Shown one piece after another: positions 1-9,114 of a DNA stretch of 10,592 nt. Positions within the stretch are counted from its first letter, which is position 1. Each line of letters begins with the position of its first letter. Below the pieces are notes generated by a model, which saw only the letters and a program-made list of their open reading frames with translations, did no database searches and was not told the origin of the DNA. This stretch comes from Globomyces pollinis-pini (Eukaryota; Chytridiomycota; Chytridiomycetes; Rhizophydiales; Globomycetaceae). The stretch spans positions 1 to 10,592 of the forward strand of contig MU621551.1 of NCBI GenBank assembly GCA_025399215.1, read 5' to 3'. The position numbers were made by a program, and so were the translations under genes.

Positions 1-913
1 ATCGCCATCACCAAATTGTACTCATCATATTCCTTAAATACAGTCATGTATATGTAGAAATGAATCCACTGTTGTACAAACCATAATATTTGATTGATTG
101 TGAGATACATGAGATATCGTTTGGGTGAACGATAATATCGTGTGATTCCATACATCGATGCACCGAAATAGAAACATAAACATATCACAAATTCGACTAT
201 GGAAAAAATGTCCCAGGTGATGAATCTGTTGTTTGGTGGATTAAGTGGGACCAGATAAGCTGAAGGAGCATAAGCTACCCTATAATTTAAGAAATCAAAC
301 AATTTGTTTACCATTCCACTTTTTGAGTACCACTGTTAAAACTGTTGATAAATCCAACAAAGTCTCCAATTTCTGAGTCTGTATATTCGGTCTGTTCAGT
401 TGTCAGCGTAAAATCAACCGATGATCCTTCACAATTTTCTTCAGTGTAAACACGAAATAACCCATCTGAAGAGCATTTGTAGTGTTTATCTGTACAATTA
501 TCATCTCCAAGCACCATCGTACTTTCATACCCATCAAATAACGAAGAATTGATGGATTGAACTGTACAATAACTATATCCAGTTGTGGATGCATAGACAG
601 AAGTATTGTAGTCCGAAACTGATGGATCTAACAAAGCTGGAGAACCACTTGACCAATAATCTAAATATTCCAACGATAGTGTACTGAAGCAGCAATTTGA
701 ATGCATGACGTTCTTGGTACTTCCACAGCGATTGATTCCATTATCACCATCAGCGGTGAGTGATGTGTAATAATTTGACCAGATTTCACCTTCGTCAGGT
801 TCATAGGAAGCAAAATCATTGATCGGAAAGACATACATCATATTTGGTGGACCTTCACAGTAAAGATTATTTGACCATTGAGACAAGAGGAGTCTGTCAG
901 GTAGAGTGGACAT
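1..913 (-). CDS. Unrecognised membrane protein with cysteine-rich N-terminal domain (3' end cut off)
   Basis: Two exons are visible: 913-312 and 279-1, joined across a 32-nt GT..TAG intron (280-311). Without splicing the frame ends at TAA 308-310; with it the frame stays open to the window edge, giving 293 residues. Residues 1-222 are hydrophilic, rich in Ser, Thr and Tyr, with eight cysteines (19, 63, 74, 75, 116, 140, 147, 161) and three N-glycosylation sequons (about 103, 122, 139), which suggests a disulfide-bonded outside domain. Two hydrophobic helices follow, about 223-245 and 256-281, separated by a basic turn (RYYRSPKR). The start ATG at 911-913 is preceded in frame by a TGA, and no signal peptide is seen, so the N-terminus would cross the membrane through the first helix, as in many receptors. 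I do not recognise the family; a multi-span surface receptor-like protein is an inference. The gene lies head-to-tail behind COX15. Confidence 0.72.
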
Positions 914-1162
914 TTTATGAAAATTCTTGACGCGTTCGTTTGAGTCTCAAAAGTTAGTGATATCCTTGCAGATATGAGGATGACACAATAGGTTACTGTT
1001 ACTGGATTGTCTTTTCTTTAGCGATTAAGTTCTGAACCGGATAACCTTTTTTAGTAATACACATTCAAATTGCGACTTTAGGCTACAAGGTTTGGACTAT
1101 TTAATTATCTATAAAAGTAAAATGTTTCAATAAAGAGATATTGCAAGGGCTATGAAAGTATA
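914..1162. other. Spacer between COX15 3' end and the membrane-protein start
   Basis: These 249 bp must hold the COX15 3' UTR and the promoter of the downstream minus-strand gene. On the minus strand an ATTAAA at 1100-1105 is the best candidate poly(A) signal for COX15. A single MluI-box-type hexamer ACGCGT lies at 930-935, close to the next start codon. I see no exon that could encode a signal peptide; the only minus-strand ATG (near 1054) opens a short hydrophilic frame. Confidence 0.4.
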
Positions 1163-2733
1163 TTATTTTGGCAATCTTTTCAAAGTATGCATTAACCAGA
1201 TAGCCATAGACAATAAAGTCAAAGAACCACCTTGATGCGCAGCTGCCAAAGGTACAGGAACCAAATAAATCAAAGTGGAAATTCCTAAAGTCACTTGACA
1301 TAAAGCAACACCCATCATGAGATTAGTAACCAACTTGGAAGTGCGACTTAATCTTGTTTTTCTCGAAAAAATCCATAGACCAGTGATGGCTGTGAATGTA
1401 GTCATGGCCTAATATTAGAAATAAAGATTTACAAGTAATCGATGGCTGAATTGTACTGCAGATGGATTTCGGATTAGATTTTGGAATGCACTCATTGGTT
1501 CTGGATTTTGTTTACTTTCAGTAGAGTAAGCCCACATATCAGACGGAACGAGTCCGGTGCCCATATAGGGAAATTCATTGTAAATAAGTCCCGCATCTAA
1601 TCCAGCAACCCATGCACCAGAGATGGCAGTTACAAAAATCAGAGTAGCAATTATATGTGCTGCAATTTTAAAACGCGGATTGCTTATGAATGCGTTTTTC
1701 TATGTTAATTAAGTCTTGTGGCCTTACAGGTGGATTCAGTCTTAATCGATTTTCTTTCAATATTTGCAACCCTGTAAAAAGCATAGTTGAATAAATGACA
1801 AAGGCGGATCCCAAATGTAACGATAACCAGAAATGATTGACACGAGGTACATCCTTGTTCTTTACAATATCATCTGATAACCCAGATTTGACCTAATAGA
1901 GTGAAACAAAAAGGGATTACCATATACCATCCAAATAGTCCCTGGATACCAATCATTGTGGCGACCACTAAAGAACGACTTTTAATACTCTTTGTCAAGT
2001 ATCCTTTTTTCGCGAGATACAAACCAGGTAAGACAAAAGAAAGGCCAATGAAACGGCCCAGCATACGATGTGCCCATTCGAAATAGAAGATGCGTTTGAA
2101 TTCATCAATGGTGATATTATGATTTAACCTACACATGAATAACACGATCTAAAAAGAGTTGACAATAGAAGTACGATAAAAATCAACTATGAAAAATAGT
2201 ACGAGTTCCATCATGATGGGTGGGATATAGAAAGAATACAGATATACTTACAATTGATATTCTGGGAATAGCTTGTATTTTTCAAACTCCAATTCCCATT
2301 CGTGTTCATTTAAAGGAGGTTTCATGCCTTTTATGACATTCCATTCGACAATAGATAAGCCGGACTCTGTTAATCTTGTCACTCCACCAAGAATCACAAT
2401 CCCAAAGACTAATGCAGCACAGAACAGATACCAGTAAGCAACTACCGGCCTTGAAATAGGAGTTTCTGGCTCTGTGGAATATGCTTTTTGGTGTAAACTC
2501 TGAAATTTGGAAATCAATGATTTTTTTTGTGGTTGTAGAGTGTAATAACGAACATTCCATTTTGAATTGAACGAATGAATTGAAGGACGAATGGTATTCG
2601 TGTATTTGAATGCATTATGATATAATCTAGTTGATGTTAACAGACTGGTAGGAAACAGCGATTTTTTAAATGACATTGAGAAAAGCTGAGGGAAAACCTT
2701 TGAATTCATTTCTAACGATTTGAGAATCAACAT
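1163..2733 (-). CDS. COX15: Heme A synthase, Cox15 (mitochondrial inner membrane)
   Basis: Converts heme O to heme A for cytochrome c oxidase, working in the inner mitochondrial membrane with ferredoxin and its reductase. Exons 2733-2252, 2128-1921, 1892-1728, 1699-1433 and 1408-1163 give 455 residues, a normal length for fungal Cox15. The first ~85 residues are basic and Ser/Thr-rich, fitting a mitochondrial presequence. Family hallmarks seen: GGVTRLTESGLSI (116-128), PPLNEHEW (139-146), EWAHR (His181), LSLHLG (His256), AGLDAGLIYNEFP (317-329), FSHR (His371) and AAHQGG (His432). The four histidines match the conserved heme ligands of the family. Splicing fits the family exactly at each junction, for example PEYQ-LLNH and FSHRLL-AMTT. 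Introns are 123, 28, 28 and 24 nt. Met9 and Met20 are alternative starts. The gene is divergent from the Sel1 gene and shares its 660-bp promoter region. Confidence 0.96.
1409..1432 (-). other. 24-nt intron of COX15
   Basis: This is the shortest intron in the window. It begins GTAAAT, ends TAG and carries a TCTAAT branch-like motif whose second A is about 17 nt from the 5' end. It contains an in-frame TAA, so the gene cannot be read without removing it. Removal joins the family motif FSHRLL to AMTTFTAITG. The length and position are read directly; the branch point is inferred. Confidence 0.9.
2129..2251 (-). other. 123-nt intron of COX15, longest in the window
   Basis: It starts with a full GTAAGT donor and ends TAG at 2129-2130. 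An earlier TTTTTAG at 2149-2155 is not usable, because it leads to a stop after a few codons. Using the later AG gives PEYQLLNHNITIDEF, as the family requires. I looked for an intron-borne box C/D RNA: an ATGATGG is present but no CTGA box, so I do not call one. Confidence 0.82.
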
Positions 2734-2829
2734 TTGAAAAGGTAAGATTTTGAAAGGGATAAAATCGAATCGAAATCTGAAATTGTTTTTATTTGGGAAA
2801 ATTCAATGATTTCAAGACGATAAAAAAAA

Positions 2830-2934
2830 TGAGTCAATATGATTGAATGGTTTAAACACTTTAGTACTTATGAGTACGATTTCTTGACTTGAATGAATTA
2901 GTAGGTACTAAAGAGTCATTAGAATTGAATGGTT
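2830..2934. promoter_or_regulatory. Repeated promoter module with GCN4/AP-1-like site and inverted repeats
   Basis: The pattern GAGTCA-N5-ATTGAATGGTT occurs twice, at 2831-2852 and 2913-2934, with unrelated 5-bp cores and start-to-start spacing of 82 bp. The first copy forms a full TGAGTCA (2830-2836), the consensus site of Gcn4/AP-1 bZIP factors. Between the copies lies a 9-bp inverted repeat, CTTTAGTAC (2859-2867) with GTACTAAAG (2905-2913), plus a smaller palindrome TTAGTA-GG-TACTAA (2898-2911). The module lies about 100-200 bp upstream of the COX15 start. A regulatory role is inferred. Confidence 0.4.
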
Positions 2935-2999
2935 ACTTGTATTGTATTTTAGCATATTGATTTTTGTAGTTAGAATACGATGTTGCTGTTTTTTATATC

Positions 3000-3041
3000 G
3001 AATTAGAATTAGGATTAGGATAAAGATGAAGATAAAAATAA
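3000..3041. repeat. Degenerate hexamer repeat, seven units
   Basis: Reading in sixes from 3000: GAATTA, GAATTA, GGATTA, GGATAA, AGATGA, AGATAA, AAATAA. Each fits a purine-rich (R)(R)ATNA-like unit. It is a decayed microsatellite and makes both strands look like low-complexity protein (alternating Ile-Arg/Lys or Ile-Leu). Confidence 0.6.
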
Positions 3042-3393
3042 CTGGAGCAATAACAAACAACATGGAAAGAAAGTTACCAACAATTTTAGTAACCCTAGAT
3101 GGAACACAACATGGTAATATATAAAGTGATTGGTACAAGTAAAGTGCTTCTGTATATAAGATTTAGTATCTTATTTTAAATTGAATTTATAATAATGAGT
3201 AATCAAATGATTTTCTCATTCCTCATTCCTTCTACTATCAACTCACTCCCTCATATAATACCAATTCTTTATTGTTTGGTAACTGTAAATTTTAAATCAA
3301 GTTTGATGAATTAATTGAATCCGGTATAGATTTGTGTGACAGAGGATCTAGGGTTGTTGGGGCTGTTGATCTCTCTTTTTAAAAAACTATTGA

Positions 3394-6300
3394 ATGATTT
3401 CAAGGAATATTGATAACTCTGCTCATTCTTTGTTTCTTCAAGCTGAAGAGTGTTATGCTAGAAAGCAATATACTGTAGCTCTAAAATGGTATTTGGCGGC
3501 TGCTGAACAATCTCATACAAACGCTCATTGCAGGTAATTAATCCCCCCCAATCACTAATGATTAGGTTAAATTATCATTATTTACCTGCTAAATCAACTG
3601 GAAGAGTTGGGGTCGCTAAACAAATTGCTACCCCAAATTATGTCCCACTACCTCTATCAGAATGGTCCTTGGCTTTCTGTTATCTCAGAGGCGTGGGAGC
3701 CGCACTAAAACCATTAGAAGCTAGAGCCTTATATGAGAAGAATCGGGCAAATGGTTCAAAGATGGCTGAACTGTATTTGGCTTTAATGGATTGCGAAGAA
3801 CTCGGAAATGCTGAAATTCAAAAACGAGGATTCAATACCTTATTGAAACTAGCAGATGAAGGTTTAGCAATCGCTCAGATTGAGGTGAGTGATTGTTTTG
3901 AAGATGGGATTGGTTGTGAAAAGAACTTGGAATTGGCTTTCAAATATTCAAGTATGGCTGCGGAACAAGGTGATTTTGGTGCTATCCATAATATTGGTAT
4001 GGATTTAGAGAAGAATTTATTTTTAGGTACATTTTATGAGTTTGGTACTGTCGTAAAGAAGGATTATAAAAAGGCATTTGACATTTATTATAAATCAGTA
4101 TATGAAAACGGATTGACAGGAATACCAGAAACAAATCTGGCACAATGTTATTTGGATGGAAAAGGAACGGAGAAAAACATAGAGAAGGCCGTCGAATTAT
4201 TAAAACGTACACTTCATTATTCGGACAGCTATGGAATGTACTTGCTTGCAAAAGTTTATGTTCATGGGCAAGATCCAATTTTAATTTCTCAAGGTGTTAA
4301 ATTGGCTGAAAGAGCTGCAGCTTTAGAAAATGTAGACGCAGTGGTTTTATTGGGAGATTGTTATAGGTTAGGATTATCAGTAAAAGCAAATGCGAAAATG
4401 GCATTTACGAAATATGAATCAGTTGAAAAGGAATCTTCTTTGGCTATGGTGAGGGTGGGAGATTGTTTCATGCACAGATTTGGAGTGTCAAAAAAATCTT
4501 ATACAACAAAGGCCAATAGACAAAAACAAGCATTTGAATATTACCAGCGCGCTGTAAAATTGGATGAATTACCACTTGCCTATACCAGAATTGGAGAATG
4601 CTATGAAAAAGGAGCTGGTATAGATCTTAGTTTAAAGGATGCCAAAGAAAATTATTTAATAGCTGCTGAAAATGAATGTCCAGAAGGAAGTTTCTTTTTG
4701 GGCAAACTGTATTTGGACGAGCTGGATATAAACAATGCCATTAAATATTTTGAATTGGCCATTAAAGGAGGTGTAGGAAAAGCCAAAGAGTATTTGAAAC
4801 AGGCACTGTCACTATCTCTGAATGATCCAGAGAAAGAACCTCAGTTAATGACTGAAACACAGTCGCAGCATTCAACAGATGATGTACAACTCAGCGCTTC
4901 TTCAAGTAGTGTTGCGACTGTAGTTGCTGAAAATATTCCACAGCAGATTAGCAAGCGTAAAATGGATGAACCCATACTTCACAACCAACGTAAGTCACCA
5001 AAGTTGCAACACATTGTTAACTCAGAGACACAATTAGCTATGGTTCAAAGTATGATTGCTAATGCGTCAAAAGAAGCTGCCAGTGGTATGGCAAAACGAT
5101 TGCATACAACTGTAGAAATAATAAATTCGGATAAAGTGGAGCAAGATATTACTCCACCAACACCAGTTGTTTCGCAGCCTGAAATCATTGACAATGTTTC
5201 TCTACCAGTTGTTCCGCAGCCTAAACCGATTCAAAATGTGTCTCTACCTTCCATTATTTCAAATGAGATAAACAAAGACCAGGTTTGGGAATCATCAACC
5301 CTTTCATATCCAAGAACTTCAGCGAACGAAAGCCCCAGAAGACCGTCTTTACCGTCTTATATTGCTGCATCCGGTCCAACTTCACCCAAACTTCGCACTA
5401 CTACAACCTTACCCCACAGAGTTTCGGACGTTGGTGTCTATCCCAAATACACTCCAATCCTTTGTAAAACTCCGATTAAACCAAATGTGACAGTACAACC
5501 TCAATCAAATAGCAAAATGTTTTCTATTTACAGAATCTCAGCTGAGCAAGGTGACTCAACAGCTCAGTTTTTACTTGGTCAATGCTATTTCACCGGAGAT
5601 GGTGTTCCAGAAGATCGAGTGAAAGCTGTTGCATACTTTCTTAGGGCAGCTGGAAATGGTGATCCAGATGGACAATACTCAGCAGCAATGTGTCATTTGA
5701 AAGGTGATATTATTGCCAGGGACCCTAAAAGGGCTTTTGATTTATTTTTGAAGGCATCGGAAAATTCTAATTTCTTAGATGTAAACCGATATTTAGACAC
5801 CATGTATCGACTTGGAATTTATTACAGAGAAGGCATTTACGTTGCAGCTGATGAGAGAAAAGCTACTGATTATTTTGATGCTGCTGCAAGGGGTGGGCAT
5901 ATTCCAGCCCTTGTTGTAATTGCTAAACAGTTTGAAGAAAGCAACAAGTCCAAATCATTTATTCATTATAAAAAGGCAGCAGATTTGGGAGACTTAGAAT
6001 CGATGTATAAGTGTGCTATTGTATATCGTAGAGGATCTTTTTGTCCAAATGATATGGAGCAATGTATGACATATTTAAAAAGAGCAGTTGAATATCCACC
6101 AGCAAAGTACGAGTTGGCAAAAATCTATATGTACGAAGCAAAGTATAGAGATTACGAAACAGCATTTAAATATTTTAATGAATTGGATACGATTCCCAGA
6201 GCGGCCTTCCACCTCGGATATATCTATGACGTTGGATTGGGGCGACCAATTGATATTACCGAGGCAAGAAGATGGTATTCCCAAGCGTCGCAGAGGGGTG

Positions 6301-6398
6301 TAGAGATGGCTACATTTGCGATTGCACGTTTGGAAATGCTTGAGAATGGAGCGAGGAATATTGATTTGGCCAATCAATTAATGTGTAAACTTGAATAA
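3394..6398 (+). CDS. Large Sel1-like repeat (TPR-type) protein with a disordered central linker
   Basis: Exons 3394-3533, 3566-3996 and 4027-6398 give 980 residues. The start ATG 3394-3396 follows an in-frame TGA. Exon 1 encodes a first repeat (AEECYARKQYTVALKWYLA), missed if the frame is taken from exon 2 alone. The 32-nt intron 1 (3534-3565) has a clear CACTAAT branch site. About eleven Sel1 repeats fill roughly residues 15-430, recognisable by the pattern A..LG..Y..G.GV.KD..KA..YY..AAE.G. A Ser/Pro/Gln-rich linker of some 220 residues follows, with basic patches (SKRKM, NQRKSPK) that could act as a nuclear signal. About eight further repeats complete the protein. Sel1 repeats are protein-binding scaffolds, as in chitin-synthase activators (Skt5) and ERAD (Hrd3). 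No signal peptide or membrane helix is seen, so Hrd3 is unlikely; the partner is unknown. The stop overlaps a poly(A) signal. Confidence 0.9.
3997..4026 (+). other. Probable 30-nt stopless intron in the Sel1 gene
   Basis: Starts GTATGG, ends TTTTTAG, length divisible by three and free of stop codons, so the frame stays open either way. Removing it turns an interrupted repeat into a textbook Sel1 unit (AIHNIG joined to TFYEFG, then KKDYKKAF). Retaining it inserts ten residues (GMDLEKNLFL) into the first helix of repeat five. No clear branch motif is present, so some doubt remains. Confidence 0.72.
5163..5246 (+). repeat. Two-copy 42-bp tandem repeat inside the Sel1-protein linker
   Basis: Copies at 5163-5204 and 5205-5246 match at 34 of 42 positions and encode PVV(S/P)QP..I.NVSLP twice. 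The repeat is in frame and lies in the Pro-rich, probably disordered linker. It could duplicate a short binding motif, which is inference. Confidence 0.85.
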
Positions 6399-6402
6399 TA
6401 AA
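6397..6402 (+). terminator. Poly(A) signal AATAAA overlapping the Sel1 stop codon
   Basis: The stop and hexamer are fused as TAATAAA (6396-6402). A T-rich tract follows before the TGS1 start only 70 bp downstream, so the Sel1 3' UTR must be very short or overlap the TGS1 leader. Confidence 0.55.
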
Positions 6403-6468
6403 ATCTCATTATCTTTTTCAAAAGAACAGATCGTTGTTTTTTATTTTTTTTTGATATTTTTTACAGAT

Positions 6469-7472
<1,004 letters not shown>

Positions 7473-7594
7473 TTTTCTCTAATATAATATTCAATACGTG
7501 TAATTTATTAAATCAAAGGTTATCGAACACGGAATCTATTAATTTTCATTGTTACCATTTTTTTTCTTTGGTTTCATTTCATGATTCAATTATC

Positions 7595-7645
7595 CACATG
7601 ACCAAGTTCTCCTTTATTTTTCTTGGATAAATGATTACACATGAC
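7595..7645 (+). promoter_or_regulatory. Duplicated CACATGAC upstream of the FAD oxidase
   Basis: CACATGAC occurs at 7595-7602 and 7638-7645, 37 and 80 bp before the start codon, inside the 209-bp spacer after TGS1. CACATG is a CANNTG E-box type core of basic helix-loop-helix factors. The rest of the spacer is T-rich and holds the TGS1 3' UTR, where I find no exact AATAAA. The regulatory role is a guess from repetition. Confidence 0.25.
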
Positions 7646-7681
7646 TGGCTTGTTTTTCTCCTAAATTTGTAAGAATTGAAC

Positions 7682-9063
7682 ATGTTATTGAAGAAGAATC
7701 CAACTAAATCATCTTACTGGTTAAAATCCATCAACAATCCTTTTCAACCAAAATTATGGAGTCCAGAATCAGATATAACAATTATTGGAGCTGGAATTGC
7801 AGGTGGTAGTTTAGCATTACATCTATCTAAACTAAATCCAAAGTTGAGGGTTACAGTACTAGATGCTCGTGGAATAGCGGGTGGTGCTACTGGTCGTAAT
7901 GGTGGTTTACTTTGGCCAAGGTAATAACTGTAGGGTTAAATTCATTTAGATTATAGTTTACCAGATCGATGGTCTGATTTAGTTCGTAATTATGGTGTTA
8001 ATGAATCAAAAAAGTTTTTGGAGTTTTCATTATTGAATTGTAATGAAATTAAACGATTTGTAGATACATTACCATCTGATTGTGAAAATCACCCTAAATT
8101 AGAACAATTTCCTGGTGGGGCTGTTCATTTAATGAGTAGTATAGAGGATTTGAATAATTGGGCTATAGAGATTGAAGAAATGAAAAAATGTGGTGGTTGT
8201 TTGGATATTGGTATTTGGAACCAAAAAGAATTGGATTCTAAATTGAAAACATCTTTGAAACAATATCATGGTGCAATTCATGATCGATTGGGTAAATTCA
8301 TTTTGTTTTTAATTGAATAGCTTATCGGGTTCGTGCTGCATCTTTGGTTTATCATTTTATTAAAACTGCACATCAAATCTTTGAATCTAATGGAGGTCAT
8401 CTTAATGTACATACCAATACAAGTGTAACAAAAGTAGATTCATTAGGTGATCGAATGATTGTCCACACTGATAATCAATCAATCTCTACAAAAAAGGTTA
8501 TTTATTGTACCAATGGTTTTACCGATGATTTGTTACCTGAAGCTAAAATCACACCAATTAAAAATCAAGTGATTGTCACCAAACCACTCAAGAATATTCC
8601 ATTTGATTTTGCTATAACAGCGAATTCAGGTTATGAGTACATGTCTCCGAGAGAAGATGGAAGAATTGTCATGGGTGGTCTTCGATTTTTAGCAACAAAT
8701 GCAGACGTGGGTAATGCAGATGATGCATCTCTATCACCAAAAATTTCAAATGCATTGGCTACTTACTTGCAAAGCCAGTTTCCCGAAATATCTTCGCAAG
8801 TTGAAATTGAAGAGGAATGGTCAGGCATTATGGGTTGGAGTCAAGATAGACTTCCTTATGTTGGAGAACTACCAGATAGACAGAACGAATACATTTGCGC
8901 AGGTTTTAGTGGTCATGGAATGCCGAGAGCATATTTGTGTGCTAAAGCATGTGCTCAGTTGGTATTAGGACATGATTTGGATACTTCATTTCCAACTTCT
9001 TTTTTGACTGATCATCGTTATGGTAAACTAGAATCAAAAAACACATTTGCTTCAAAATTCTAA
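7682..9063 (+). CDS. FAD-dependent amine/amino-acid oxidase (DAO fold), likely peroxisomal
   Basis: Exons 7682-7920, 7957-8291 and 8321-9063 give 438 residues, normal for the DAO/DadA family, which oxidises amino groups of amino acids or amines with FAD and usually makes hydrogen peroxide. The N-terminal Rossmann motif DITIIGAGIAGGSLALHL has GxGxxG at 36-41, and VTVLDAR supplies the acidic ribose contact (Asp61). ATGRNGG (69-75) follows, as in glutamylputrescine-oxidase-like members. Later come GGLRF, EEEWSGIMGWSQDRLPYVGE (356-375) and GFSGHGM (386-392), the C-terminal FAD-contact region. Introns are 36 and 29 nt; splicing restores LLWP-SLPDRW and HDRL-AYRVRAAS. The substrate cannot be read from the sequence. 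No signal peptide is present. The last residues are ASKF; SKF is a working peroxisomal type 1 signal in yeast catalase A. Convergent with the protease gene. Confidence 0.92.
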
Positions 9064-9067
9064 TAAA
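9062..9067 (+). terminator. Poly(A) signal AATAAA overlapping the oxidase stop codon
   Basis: Again the stop and hexamer are fused as TAATAAA (9061-9067), as in the Sel1 gene. Cleavage 10-30 nt downstream would fall inside the 51-bp gap or just within the opposite gene's 3' UTR. Confidence 0.55.
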
Positions 9068-9094
9068 AGAGACTGTTTCCATTTGTCTATCCAA

Positions 9095-9100
9095 TTTATT
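9095..9100 (-). terminator. Poly(A) signal AATAAA for the aspartic protease gene
   Basis: On the minus strand AATAAA lies 14 nt after the protease stop (TAG at 9115-9117). With the opposing signal at 9062-9067 the two 3' UTRs probably overlap. Confidence 0.55.
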
Positions 9101-9114
9101 AAACTTTTTTATCT

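Larger units (their letters stand above)
2734..3393. promoter_or_regulatory. Divergent intergenic region between COX15 and the Sel1-repeat gene
   Basis: 660 bp with no convincing gene. From the COX15 side it holds a duplicated 22-bp module with GTAC-type inverted repeats (2830-2934), a run of degenerate hexamers (3000-3041), and a pyrimidine-rich stretch with a CCAAT box at 3261-3265, about 130 bp before the Sel1 start. A 51-codon minus-strand frame (2908-3063) with one hydrophobic segment is present but its hydrophobicity comes from the hexamer repeat. Both flanking promoters must lie here; which element serves which gene cannot be read from the sequence. Confidence 0.55.

Noticed and set aside
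930..935. MluI cell-cycle box ACGCGT
   Set aside because: A single palindromic hexamer next to a start codon is too weak to claim cell-cycle control.
1901..2086. Plus-strand frame across COX15 exon 2
   Set aside because: Antisense shadow of a well-supported coding exon.
2129..2251. Intron-encoded box C/D snoRNA in the long COX15 intron
   Set aside because: A near C-box ATGATGG is present but there is no CTGA D box.
3006..3023. Telomere-like TTAGGA repeats
   Set aside because: Only two imperfect units inside a decaying hexamer run, without TTAGGG, so not an interstitial telomere.
2942..3124. 60-codon plus-strand frame in the intergenic region
   Set aside because: The Ile-Arg-Ile-Lys composition comes from the hexamer repeat, it lacks a proper ATG start upstream and matches nothing known.
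3528..3565. Reading the Sel1 protein from a non-ATG codon at 3528
   Set aside because: The first 13 codons of that frame are mostly intron sequence. A 32-nt intron with a good CACTAAT branch joins an upstream exon (ATG at 3394) that encodes another Sel1 repeat in frame.
3982..4278. Minus-strand frames inside the Sel1 gene (also 6075-6377)
   Set aside because: Antisense shadows; the plus strand carries clear Sel1 repeats.
5781..5796. GTAAAC..TTTAG segment of 16 nt in the second Sel1 block
   Set aside because: Although the flanking repeat has a few extra residues, removing 16 nt breaks the reading frame.
5804..5827. Stopless 24-nt GT..AG segment in the Sel1 gene
   Set aside because: Removal would delete the core of a good Sel1 repeat (YRLGIYYR), so it is coding. 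It shows that stopless GT..AG pairs also occur by chance.
8699..8968. Second-frame plus-strand ORF in the oxidase gene
   Set aside because: Overlaps conserved DAO motifs in the main frame and has no family-like content.
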